Below are positions 25,074-34,102 of a DNA stretch of 64,000 bases, piece by piece. The notes beneath the pieces were generated by a model. The model searched no databases and was not told where the DNA came from. It saw only the letters and a list, made by a program, of their open reading frames with translations. The position numbers and the translations under genes are program-made. Each line of letters begins with the position of its first letter. The stretch's first letter is position 1. The DNA is from Macrobrachium rosenbergii (taxonomy: Eukaryota > Arthropoda > Malacostraca > Decapoda > Palaemonidae): positions 36,818,070 to 36,882,069 of the forward strand of contig NC_089749.1 in NCBI RefSeq assembly GCF_040412425.1. The letters are read 5' to 3'.

Positions 25074-26156
25074 TGATTCAGGTAATATTGGAGATGTAAT
25101 CTTAGATTTAGATATCAGGTGTAGAATAGATTCAGCAACTTAGTCAGAAACAATAAAGAAATAGTAGGAACGACCACTGTAAAACCAGAAGTGTGCAAAA
25201 TATATAGCAGCTGAGAACACAAATGGGAGATGATCAGCCATTGGTCGCTGTGACCATGGCCTTCTTCTTCCATTTTGTTTTTCAGAGATTTTACCCACTG
25301 AAGGGTGACAAGCACACTAATATTCCATATATGAAGGGAAGCTTTGTAATGTTTTCGAAACAAAACATGCATTGAGTGGGTTCCACCAAAATGTACAAAA
25401 GCTTACTACAAGGCTTATCCTTGCCTTAAAGCAAAGAAAATTTTTTAAATGTCTATTCCCACAGCTAGACCTTTTTTTTAGTAGCAATTTTGATATTCAC
25501 ACATCCTGCCATTGTATAAGTATTAACTGTTGGGTTATATCATATGTTTAGTCCTAATGTCAGGTTGTAAACTAAGCACACACACTAACCATCCCACACT
25601 GAATCACACCAAAAACACCTCAAAAGGCACTATAATTAAGTAACTCTAATGCTATTTAACACCACACTTTGTCACTAAATGGAATGATTATTCAGAGAGT
25701 GAAGACACAGGCTGTGAGGATAAGAATGCTTAGGCGCCATAGATTTAAAGGGCTCTTAAATAAAAAAAAAAAAACAGTTTGCAAAACTCTCTTAAGAACA
25801 TTTCTGAGTTAGGTTTTGACACTGAAATCCAAAGCTTTAAAAAAATATATAATACCTGAATGATATCCTTACGTCGAAATTCTGGCTGTGGGTTGCGGGA
25901 AGGAGTGGCAAGAAAAGTTGAGCATGTCTGTCTTTCAGGTTCCCAATAGGTGTGCTGTGACCAGGATGTAATCTGCAGTGTAGGTTTTCTGCGCAGATGG
26001 GACAACTCAGTTTTGCGGTTTGAGCTCGATTTCCAGAACATCTTGCGGACTGGAGAAGACATTTAGGTTTTTGAGTCTGGAATGCTTTTCTGTAATGAGA
26101 TGTGTATACTGGGTCTCAGTTATATTCAGAAGAAAGTGAAAGAGCATGTCACTTTT
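25074..26156. other. Unassigned noncoding DNA
   Basis: No recognised gene. A 105-codon minus-strand frame (25745-26062) has no identifiable domain. Confidence 0.4.
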
Positions 26157-27110
26157 CACCAGAATGCCGAATTTTGATTAGTGTAATATTTCTTGCCCCA
26201 GTTTTACTAATACATATTATTACCCAAAATTGACTCATTATTACCGTTATAGAACCATTTTTTAAGAATAAAATTCTTTATCGGGTTTTTATGGTCATTA
26301 ATGAATATCTGTTAAAGACGACCATGTAGTGTAGAGTCACCTTGATGCAGTCGGTTAAACTATCACACCCATTTGCCCACTAATTCCACAAATCCAGGCA
26401 CCAGCCGGCCCCCTGCCTCCGCCCCTCTTATTAAGTGATCAGCGTATTCACTGACTGCATCTCTACCGTCAATGCCAACCGTTAGCAAAACCAATAGATT
26501 ATCTTAGCTGAAATCATCGACCATAATTGCCGTCACACCAGTTAATCTTACGAAATCACTCAATCAATCACCCTTAGATATAATCACTCCTGGATTATTG
26601 TCTAATGCTTAAATCGATGTTGAATTTTGTTTTAGTTTTTCCAATATACTGAAGCTACCCTATCATCAAGTTTGTATTTCTCTATATTGATTAATATAAA
26701 GAGTTCCTATAAAACAACATATTGATACAAGTCTATACGTCAACTTCATAAGTAAGGCGTATGTAGATTGTAGTGAATAGCTGAAAGGATCAAATGTATT
26801 GCACAAGGTAGATTGGCTTCGGAATAAGAAGGCCAAAATTTAAAGTGCAAAATTCCCTCAGACAATCAGTCGTTTGTGACTATAAGAGTTATTTTAAACC
26901 AATGATTAACAATAAAAATATAATCAAATATAATAAAGATATAAAAATATTATTTTTAACCAGAATGCCGAATTTGATGATTAGTGTAAAATATTTCAAC
27001 CCCATTGTTTTAATTTTTCTTTTTACCGATTCATGATCTTAGTTACCTGATATAGAAACTACATTTTTTAAATCAAATTCTTTAGTCAGTGGGTTTTATG
27101 GTACTAGTGG
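26157..27110. repeat. Pair of ~145-bp direct repeats, 0.8 kb apart
   Basis: CACCAGAATGCCGAATTTTG with the following GATTAGTGTAA block at about 26157-26300 recurs, diverged, at about 26959-27110. Both copies end around AAATTCTTTA...GGGTTTTTATGGT. The spacer is AT-rich and non-coding. Confidence 0.6.
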
Positions 27111-27274
27111 CATACTACACAAGAGTGTTTATTTTTATGCCAAACACGAAAAGAAAGTTCTCTAAGTACAAACATTGTTTCAGTTACACTTTACAAGAAC
27201 TCGTGCAACTTCAGAACAAATCTGTATTGGTATATTTCATTTAATTTAGCCTTAATGTTCTCTACAGTTTATGT

Positions 27275-28279
<1,005 letters not shown>

Positions 28280-28891
28280 TGTAAAGTCCCGCTCAACGCG
28301 TTCTCTGTTTTCTGCGGTGCCTTCACATTGACCTAAGGTCGATCAGAATCAGGGCCGGATTAAGCTGGTGGGAGGCCTGGGGCCCACTCTGGTGGGAGGC
28401 CCCCTTTCCAACTCCTATTGCATACACTACAAACTATAGTCTGTATTAAAACTATATTATAAACTATAGTCTATATACAAACTATATTATTAAATTAAAA
28501 TGTATTGTTTTATTGGTGGGAGGCCCCCTCTTGATGGGTGGCCCGGGGCCCAGGCCCCTGTGCCCCCTCTTTAATCCGGCTCTGATCAGAATATATATTT
28601 ATCACCATAATTGTAAATTGTATACATGTTGTCTTTCTAAACAAACATGCTTTATGTACAAGTAACGAGTTATTTATGTTATGTGTCAGACATTATTGAT
28701 CACTATATATTTTCTGTATGCCTGTCCTGTTTTTGTAAGAAATTAGTTTGACCTCAGGTCACCTGTAAATCTTTGTACCAGTGGTCTCTGTAAACTACGC
28801 AGACATCCGCATCCCGCTTTATAAGTAGCTCGCTTCATCAGTAAACCAGCGGTACTTGTCTTCCTGCTCATTATTTCGCACCTTTCTCATA
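28280..28891 (+). repeat. LTR D1 (CsRn1-type), carrying a hAT MITE
   Basis: This LTR starts TGTAAAGTCCCGCTCAACG and ends CACCTTTCTCATA, immediately before GTGGTGACCCCCGGAGTGG, a PBS matching the 3' end of tRNA-Trp. It matches LTR D2 at 29247 in the order AAGTCCC..., TGACCTCAGGTCACCTGTA, the TTTATAAG promoter-like box and AATAAACCAGC or GTAAACCAGC. A 235-bp element with 8-bp TSDs interrupts it at 28350-28584. Confidence 0.8.
28350..28584. mobile_element. hAT-type MITE with 8-bp target-site duplication
   Basis: The ends are CAGGGCCGGATTAA and, in reverse complement, CAGAGCCGGATTAA. They are flanked by direct copies of ATCAGAAT (28342-28349 and 28585-28592). An 8-bp duplication with CAGGG-type termini is diagnostic of the hAT superfamily. 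It is non-coding, with a repeated GGTGGGAGGCC block and a TATAGTCTRTAT duplication inside. It inserted into LTR D1, so it is younger than that LTR. Confidence 0.88.
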
Positions 28892-29246
28892 GTGGTGACC
28901 CCCGGAGTGGTTCCCGGGAGCCATTAACGGACCCAAACGGCGACTAAGTCTTGGCCCAATGAACCTAATCCACACCTCTAATGGACTAACTGCGATGCTC
29001 TAACAAAGTGTTCGGGCGTTAACCGACCCTTATCGGCAGGTTGCCAGCGTCATTAGCGGACCCACATGGCAAGCTCCCCCAGCATGTATTGGCGTGAATA
29101 TTCCCTCACACTCCAAGTGAGAGCACGAAATGAGCATGGACGCAGACATTCCCAACCACGTACAAATTACCGTGAAAATCTCGGAGGCAGACACCTCCCT
29201 CCCGCACGCACCTTCACACCGGTACCACTGCCCCACACAATGACCC
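28892..29246 (+). mobile_element. Leader and truncated gag start, unit D1
   Basis: The unit starts with the tRNA-Trp-type PBS, followed by a ~240-nt leader with three iterations of the shared CATTARCGGAC motif (about 28920, 28976, 29048). It then has a gag start codon at 29137 (MDADIPNHVQIT). Only about 110 nt of gag are present before the next LTR begins at 29247. It cannot encode a functional product. Confidence 0.75.
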
Positions 29247-29614
29247 TGTAAAGTCCCCGCTCAACGGGTTTTCTGTGGTGAACCTCCCGTTTTCTGCGGT
29301 GCCTTTCCCACAAGCCTAGGGCACGCTAAATAGCCACATTTTTATCTATGTAAATATGTATCCATTACTGATTTATTTATACCTGTTTTCATTGTACATG
29401 TGTCAGAACATTATTGTGTCAATTCTTGTACTTTTACTTTTCATGTCATTTGTATTTACCCGTCCTGTGTCACATCGAGAACAATTGACCTCAGGTCACC
29501 TGTATCCTATTGTATGCCTTTGTATGAAATCCACACGCCACTTTATAAGACGACCTGCTTTCTCAATAAACCAGCAGTACTTTTCCACCTGCTCCTTATT
29601 TTGCACCTCTTACA
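29247..29614 (+). repeat. LTR D2 (CsRn1-type), 368 bp
   Basis: It starts TGTAAAGTCCCCGCTCAACG and ends GCACCTCTTACA. It contains the TTTATAAGACG promoter-like box near 29542 and an AATAAACCAGC polyadenylation signal near 29565. It abuts the truncated gag of unit D1 on its left and GTGGTGACCTCC (PBS) on its right. Confidence 0.85.
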
Positions 29615-29956
29615 GTGGTGACCTCCTGGAGTGGTTCCCGAAGCCATTAGCGGACTCATACAGCAACTTAGTCTTGGCTTCATGAACTACCCCATGCCCT
29701 AACGGCCTAAATACGGTGCTCTAACAAAGTGTTCGTGCGTGCCAACTCTCATCGACAGATCACCAGCGTCATTAGTGGACCCACATGGTGCGCTCCTACG
29801 TGCGTATTGACGAGAGTGTAACCCACTCCAAGTAAGAGTGCAGTAGTGAGTATGGACGCAGACATTCCCTCCCACATACAAATAACCGCAAACTTAGCGG
29901 ACTCAGATATCTCCCTTGCGCACAACCCGCCCACGCCCTCCCCCATGCCAAGACTC
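29615..29956 (+). mobile_element. Leader and truncated gag start, unit D2
   Basis: It repeats the structure of unit D1: PBS, leader with three motif iterations (about 29643, 29697, 29768), and gag start MDADIPSHIQITANL at 29853. It is truncated after about 100 nt and joined to another LTR fragment. Confidence 0.75.
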
Positions 29957-30118
29957 TCCTACAAGCCTAGGTCAGGCCAAATAGCCACATTTTTATCTAT
30001 GTAAATATGTATCTGTTACTGATTTATTTATGCCTGTTTACTTTTTTATGTGTGTCAGAGTGTTGTTGTGTCAATTCTTGTAATCTGATCTTTTATGTTA
30101 TTTGTGTTTGCTTGTCCG
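29957..30118 (+). repeat. LTR D3 fragment
   Basis: CACAAGCCTAGG-like sequence through ATAGCCACATTTTTATCTAT and the following ~120 bp match the middle of LTR D2. The first ~70 bp and the 3' half are missing. The right edge joins a minus-strand gag. Confidence 0.75.
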
Positions 30119-30124
30119 AATTCA

Positions 30125-30376
30125 TCAGTTGGTTTTTTTAGTCTGTGTATGAGACTTTCTATTGAATACTTCTTCTGGGAGTGTCATCATGACTATGTCT
30201 GATTTTGTAGCATCGCCTGAAATGCATGCCATGTGAAAATGCGCGTCTGCGCACCGGAACCATGATGCTGTGTTTTGGTGCAAGAACGGGGGAAGTTTGA
30301 CTGTGTCTGGCTTTGTCGGTGAGAGCGGCGTGCAGATGATGCTCACGGGTTTGCATTGAGGTTCTACCTCTGACAT
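30125..30376 (-). pseudogene. gag N-terminus of a B-type LTR element
   Basis: This 83-codon minus frame starts MSEVEPQCKPVS and contains KPDTVKLPPFLHQNTASWF, CADAHFHMACI and MMTLPEEVFN. These match the N-terminal gag of element B (KLPLFSSQNTASWF, CADAHFCMARI, TLPEEVFNK). The W-F-x-C-A-D-A-H-F and L-P-E-E-V-F/Y segments are the conserved gag core of this retroelement group. It is cut off by a frame change at the left edge, where LTR fragment D3 begins. Confidence 0.7.
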
Positions 30377-30661
30377 CTTGACTGCTCATGCACCAAAACA
30401 TGGGAAAATGCGCCGTATTGAGTCCCTTAATGGTGCTGATTTGTTCGAGAGGTCGAATGAAGTGCCAAAACATGCCCTTGTGGGTACGCTGTATTTAGTC
30501 CGTTAATGGCATGGTTTCCGTTGGGCAGGGTGCTATCAGAGGCCTAAACTTTATGCCGTAGTTAGTCCACTAAAGGCTCTCTGATGGTAGGGTGCTGCCG
30601 TAGTTAGTCCGTTAATGGCTGGCCAAAACTGCGCTACCTGTCCCTGATCCGGGGTCAACAG
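30377..30661 (-). promoter_or_regulatory. 5' leader of the B-type element, four motif iterations
   Basis: On the minus strand, the PBS-like GGTTGACCCCGGATCAGGG-type start follows the LTR. Four copies of the leader motif then occur (about 30620, 30577, 30510 and 30434), each reading like CATTAACGGACTA followed by TACGGC or TACAGC. The gag start lies just downstream. Confidence 0.6.
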
Positions 30662-30990
30662 TGTGAGGCTTCAAGAAAAGTCAGAGGTAAAAGACTGATT
30701 CTTTATTATTCACGACAGGTGTTTATAAGACAAAAAGCAGATGGAAAGAGACCCCCCCCTGTGGCATCCATACAGGATTTGTGTTTTTTAGCAAGCATAA
30801 AAATACATACAACATTTGTTACATGACATATAAAAGGTAGATATACATATATGCAGAAAGGCTGTACAATGATGAATAAGATGAGGTACACAAAGAATCT
30901 GAAATAAAGACAGGTAAAATACATGACGTTATTAATGTACATCTGAAAGGGAGAAACAAGGAAAGAGAGGCGTGATTTGACGCTCTTACA
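30662..30990 (-). repeat. 5' LTR of the truncated B-type element, 329 bp
   Basis: On the minus strand it begins TGTAAGAGCGTCAAATCACG and ends GAAGCCTCACA. It is laid out like the 321-bp LTRs of element B (TGTAAAGG-start, AATAAATCAGTC-type signal near its 3' end, TTCACA end). No partner LTR is present, so the element is truncated. Confidence 0.7.
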
Positions 30991-31740
30991 TGGCCATCAA
31001 GGGAGGTATAAGCTGATACCGACTCCCAGCTGCAAATCACTGTCCTAACTGGTGAGCTTACTGAAATAATAATTTTGTTTTATTCTTCTTCTTCTTCTTC
31101 TTCGTTTAACGTGCCTTTTCCCATTTTTTATATAGGGTAAGCATGATGCCTTCTTTTGAAAGACTTTGATTTGGCGTTGGGGTAGACCATAGCCTCGATC
31201 GGCTGCCCTGCCTGACATCGCTTAGACCCCGGTAGTGCATGTGTACATGTATCGTACCAAATCCCCAGCTCCCTTTCTCCCAGCAGCGAGGAGAGTTGAG
31301 CGGTTAGGTCGATTGACATAACCATAAAATAAAACGTTAAAGTTTTCTGTAACTACTTTATATGGCATCATACATTCCAAGTGTTTATGAGAGGGTGAAT
31401 CTTACCTGGCCGCCCTGTGTGTGTGTGTGTACGAATCCACGCACGCTATACCTACTCTATACCTACAACAAAAGCTCTCATATTTCACGGGCGATCGATT
31501 AGTGTTCCATCGGTTAAAAGAATATGCACCTGTGTGCCTTCTTTTCTCTAACGCTTACTTTTATGGGTCTCACTTTAGAGAGGGCCAACCTACTGCCCAA
31601 CTCTTGACATGAATGTGTGAAAATATGCACAAGTAATTCAATATATTTCAATGATTTTGCAATGATTTTATGAGTGCAAATTAATATTTTTTATGTAAGT
31701 AATAGTTGTTTGAAGTGACAGATCAGTGAATAATATATTG
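30991..31740. other. Unassigned DNA with a dispersed-repeat feel
   Basis: It contains a (CTT)n run at 31085-31102 followed by GTTTAACGTGCCTTTTCCC and TTTATATAGGG, which looks like a dispersed repeat consensus but could not be placed. A short (GT)n lies at 31419-31432. No gene is seen. Confidence 0.4.
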
Positions 31741-31890
31741 ATTGGTAGATCTAAGCCGGCTGTCCGCACGGTGAGCTGGCCTATGGCAGTTGACGTTTTT
31801 CCATAGAACTTTACCTGCTGAACAAGAATTCAAGGTAATATATTGGCAGCCAAAAGTAATTGAGCTGTAATTTACCTTAGAAATGTAGCC
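31741..31890. mobile_element. Half copy of the GGTAGATCTAAGCC inverted-repeat family
   Basis: It starts GGTAGATCTAAGCCGGCTGT and continues GTGAGCTGGCCTATGGCAGT, TGACGTTTTTCCATAG. This matches one arm of the complete copy at 39541-39824 and the termini at 12015-12731. Confidence 0.55.
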
Positions 31891-31967
31891 AACGGTAAGA
31901 GGGACCTGTTGGGAATCTGGGTTTTGGGTGGGTGAAAACACTTTCGAGAATAGCTAACGGTAAGGGG
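31891..31967. repeat. Diverged ~77-bp duplication split by element A
   Basis: ACGGTAAGAGGGACCTGTTG, then GGAATCTGGG at 31891-31925, resembles the junction formed by ACGGTAAGGGG at 31957-31967 plus GGGGGACCCGTTGGGAATCC at 37100. Element A therefore inserted at the start of the second copy. Confidence 0.6.
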
Positions 31968-32394
31968 TGTAAAGTCACCACATCGACGTTAGCGGAGTGC
32001 TTCAAAGGCATCATTAATTAAGTCTCCGCTGAGCAAGTTTTCTTTGGTGACTTCCCATGTTCTTCGCGCTCAATTCATCACGCCTAACGTGCCAGGTCAC
32101 ACATTTTCTACCATTTCAACTTTATATGTATTTGTCCAACTGTCACAAATTATGTATCATACGTTTCTTTATTCGCAGGCATCAAGACTGTATCCATATT
32201 GGAGTTCTGTATGTTTTTATATTGTAAATTGTACTTGTTCGCTGTATATTATTGTTAGTTATTTTTTACCTCAGGTCACGCTCAATGTCATTGTCTTCCA
32301 CGGTTCGGCGCCAGTCGGCCGCTATATAAACTGCCTGAATCTGTAATAAACCAGCAGTAACTTTTACCTGCTCGTTTCTTTTGCACCTCTTACA
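31968..32394 (+). repeat. Element A 5' LTR, 427 bp
   Basis: It starts TGTAAAGTCACCACATCGAC and ends CACCTCTTACA. A TATATAAA box lies at 32323-32330 and AATAAA at 32345-32350. The R region therefore begins only about 20-30 nt before the end signal, a compact promoter/polyA arrangement. TGT..ACA ends are as expected for LTRs. Confidence 0.92.
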
Positions 32395-32413
32395 GTGGTG
32401 ACCGCCCGGAGTA
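32395..32413 (+). promoter_or_regulatory. Element A primer-binding site (tRNA-Trp type)
   Basis: GTGGTGACCGCCCGGAGTA follows the LTR directly. TGGTGACC is complementary to a tRNA 3' end GGTCACCA. Trp tRNA is the primer reported for the CsRn1/Kabuki group. Confidence 0.75.
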
Positions 32414-32626
32414 TCCCAGAGCCATTAGCGAACTGACACGGCGACTCAGTCTTGGCTCCAGGAACACTCCAATGCTCTTAGTGGCCTAAACACGGCGCCA
32501 TAACCAGCGTTTGAGCGTGCTGACTCTCGTCGGCAAACCCACCAGCGCCACTAATGGACCCACACGGCGCACGAAAGTGCGTTCTGACGCGAGTACCCCA
32601 CTCCAGTAAGAGGGCAGAGAGCGAGC
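32414..32626 (+). promoter_or_regulatory. Element A 5' leader with three iterated motifs
   Basis: Three copies of the shared leader motif occur: GCCATTAGCGAACTGACACG (32421), CTTAGTGGCCTAAACACGGC (32477) and GCCACTAATGGACCCACACG (32547). The same three-part series, in the same order, is found in leaders of units D1, D2 and element C. The leader lies between PBS and the gag ATG. This is the usual place for packaging and dimerisation signals, but the function here is inferred. Confidence 0.6.
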
Positions 32627-33568
32627 ATGGACGCGGGCATCCCCTCCTTCATGCAGTTAACCACGGACCTCACGGACTCGGAGGTCTACCTTCCTCCCAC
32701 CGCACCCGCGCCTGTCCCCGCACCGAGGCCCTCCCGCACCTCTACACCTATGCCAGCGCCCCGAACACTCCATGGCCCGGCAACACAGTCGTGGGCCGCC
32801 CTGACCTTAAAGTTGCCACCTTTTATACAGGGGAACCCAACAATGTGGCTGTGTAGGGTCGAGAGCCACTTCAGGGTGGCGCACCTGACGGACGAAATCC
32901 TGCAGGCCGAAACGGTCCTCAACGCCCTTCCGGAGGAGGTATACAGAAAACTCGCCTCTCAGGTGCCCGACACACACCCCCTCACATGCAACGTTGCAAA
33001 GATCCCCCTCGAAACGTGCTCCCTACCTATCGCCGAGCGGGCCGCCCGTGCTATCGACCTCGCCGTCAACCCACGGCATGACCTCAACGCAAGAGACGCA
33101 TGGAGCATGGTCGAGGACCTTCTTTCACTACCAGATTTTGATGGCACGAAAGAGCGGCAGGAAATAAGTCTGTCGTGGGAGATCTTCCTTCACCAGCTCC
33201 TCCCGGAGGTCCGCACCCAGATTCCTCACCCCTACACCATGCCTCTCGACGACCTCATAGAAATGGCGCAGCACTTCACTGAGTGCATGAAGGCCACACA
33301 GCGGCTAAAAGCGCCCACACAGTCGGTTAGCTCCGTCCAGCCGGAAGAAGAAATGGAGCAGGGCGTCAACGCCGTCGCCAGGAGGCGTCCACCGCCCCAA
33401 AACAAATGGAGTTCCCCGGGCCTCTGCCGCTACCACAAGTGGTTCGGCAAAGACGCCCGAAACTGCCTGCCGCCCTGCTCGTTCGCCCGTTCAAAAAACG
33501 GGGGTGGCGGCGGCCAGCAGGACAAATCGCCATGGCAACCAAAAAACCCAGGGGCCCGGAACCAGTAG
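32627..33568 (+). CDS. Element A gag polyprotein
   Basis: This 313-residue structural protein would form the retrotransposon particle and package RNA. The ATG at 32627 starts MDAGIPSFMQLT, matching gag starts in units D1/D2 and element C. The conserved capsid-like core includes KLPPFIQGNPTMWLCRVESH (about residues 64-83), TVLNALPEEVYRKL, PIAERAARAIDL and REIL-like EIFLHQLLPEVR. The C-terminal knuckle is C267-x2-H270-x9-C280-x3-C284, the CHCC form typical of the CsRn1 clade rather than the usual CCHC. The frame is uninterrupted. At 33493-33499, just after the knuckle, the heptamer A-AAA-AAC lies in the correct phase for -1 slippage into the protease frame. The stop is at 33566-33568. Confidence 0.88.
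   Translation: MDAGIPSFMQLTTDLTDSEVYLPPTAPAPVPAPRPSRTSTPMPAPRTLHGPATQSWAALTLKLPPFIQGNPTMWLCRVESHFRVAHLTDEILQAETVLNALPEEVYRKLASQVPDTHPLTCNVAKIPLETCSLPIAERAARAIDLAVNPRHDLNARDAWSMVEDLLSLPDFDGTKERQEISLSWEIFLHQLLPEVRTQIPHPYTMPLDDLIEMAQHFTECMKATQRLKAPTQSVSSVQPEEEMEQGVNAVARRRPPPQNKWSSPGLCRYHKWFGKDARNCLPPCSFARSKNGGGGGQQDKSPWQPKNPGARNQ
33493..33499 (+). promoter_or_regulatory. Putative -1 frameshift slippery site, element A
   Basis: AAAAAAC is phased as TCA-AAA-AAC in the gag frame. A -1 shift enters the frame that encodes GFYVRDTVSGRMML (protease). A G-rich sequence follows (GGGGGTGGCGGCGGCC) and may form a stimulating stem. The same heptamer is at the same place in elements B and C. Confidence 0.75.
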
Positions 33569-34102
33569 GCTTCTACGTCCGCGACACCGTCTCCGGCAGG
33601 ATGATGCTGGTCGAAACAGGGGCCTTTAGATCGATCTTCCTGGCATCCAGGGAGGACCGCAACCAGAAACCAGACCCGGCCGCCTTCCTGACGGCCGCCA
33701 ACGGAACCCCATCCTCTCCTACGGCACCAGGCCCCTGTCGATCTCCATCCTTGGCCAGAGTTCATCGTCGCGGACGTAGGAACCCCGCTCCTGGGGGCAG
33801 ACTTCCTAGCGCACTTCGGCCTGCTAGTCGACGTGGGGCGTAAGCGCCTCCTCGATACTGACTCCTGCCGATCTCTCCCATTAACAGCGGGACCCAAGGC
33901 ACCCACCATCAGCTCCGTCGCCCCCACCAGTACGCACACCTGCTGACAGATTTCCCAAGTGTTCAAGCCCGAACTTCGACAAGTCCCGGGGCCCAGCCAA
34001 ACATGGCATATACCACCACATAACAACTAAAGGCCCCCCGACACACGCGAAGTTCCAAAGACTTCCCCCACCCTTCAGGAGGCGAAGAAGGCACTCGCAG
34101 AG
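33500..34102 (+). pseudogene. Element A protease and linker, disrupted
   Basis: In the -1 frame relative to gag, the retropepsin region reads EPVGFYVRDTVSGRMMLVET and then GAFRSIFLASRED. The active-site triplet is E-T-G (GAA at 33613-33615) instead of the D-T-G required for aspartic protease activity. Element C retains DTG at the same place. Downstream, the frame changes at about 33725-33740 and again before the RT frame at 34103, with a stop near 33945. The protease is therefore judged inactive both by catalytic substitution and by frame loss. Confidence 0.75.

Noticed and set aside
33430..34026. 198-codon minus-strand frame and other long antisense frames across element A
   Set aside because: They overlap gag-pol coding sequence on the opposite strand and show no domain. 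They are shadows from GC-rich codon use.
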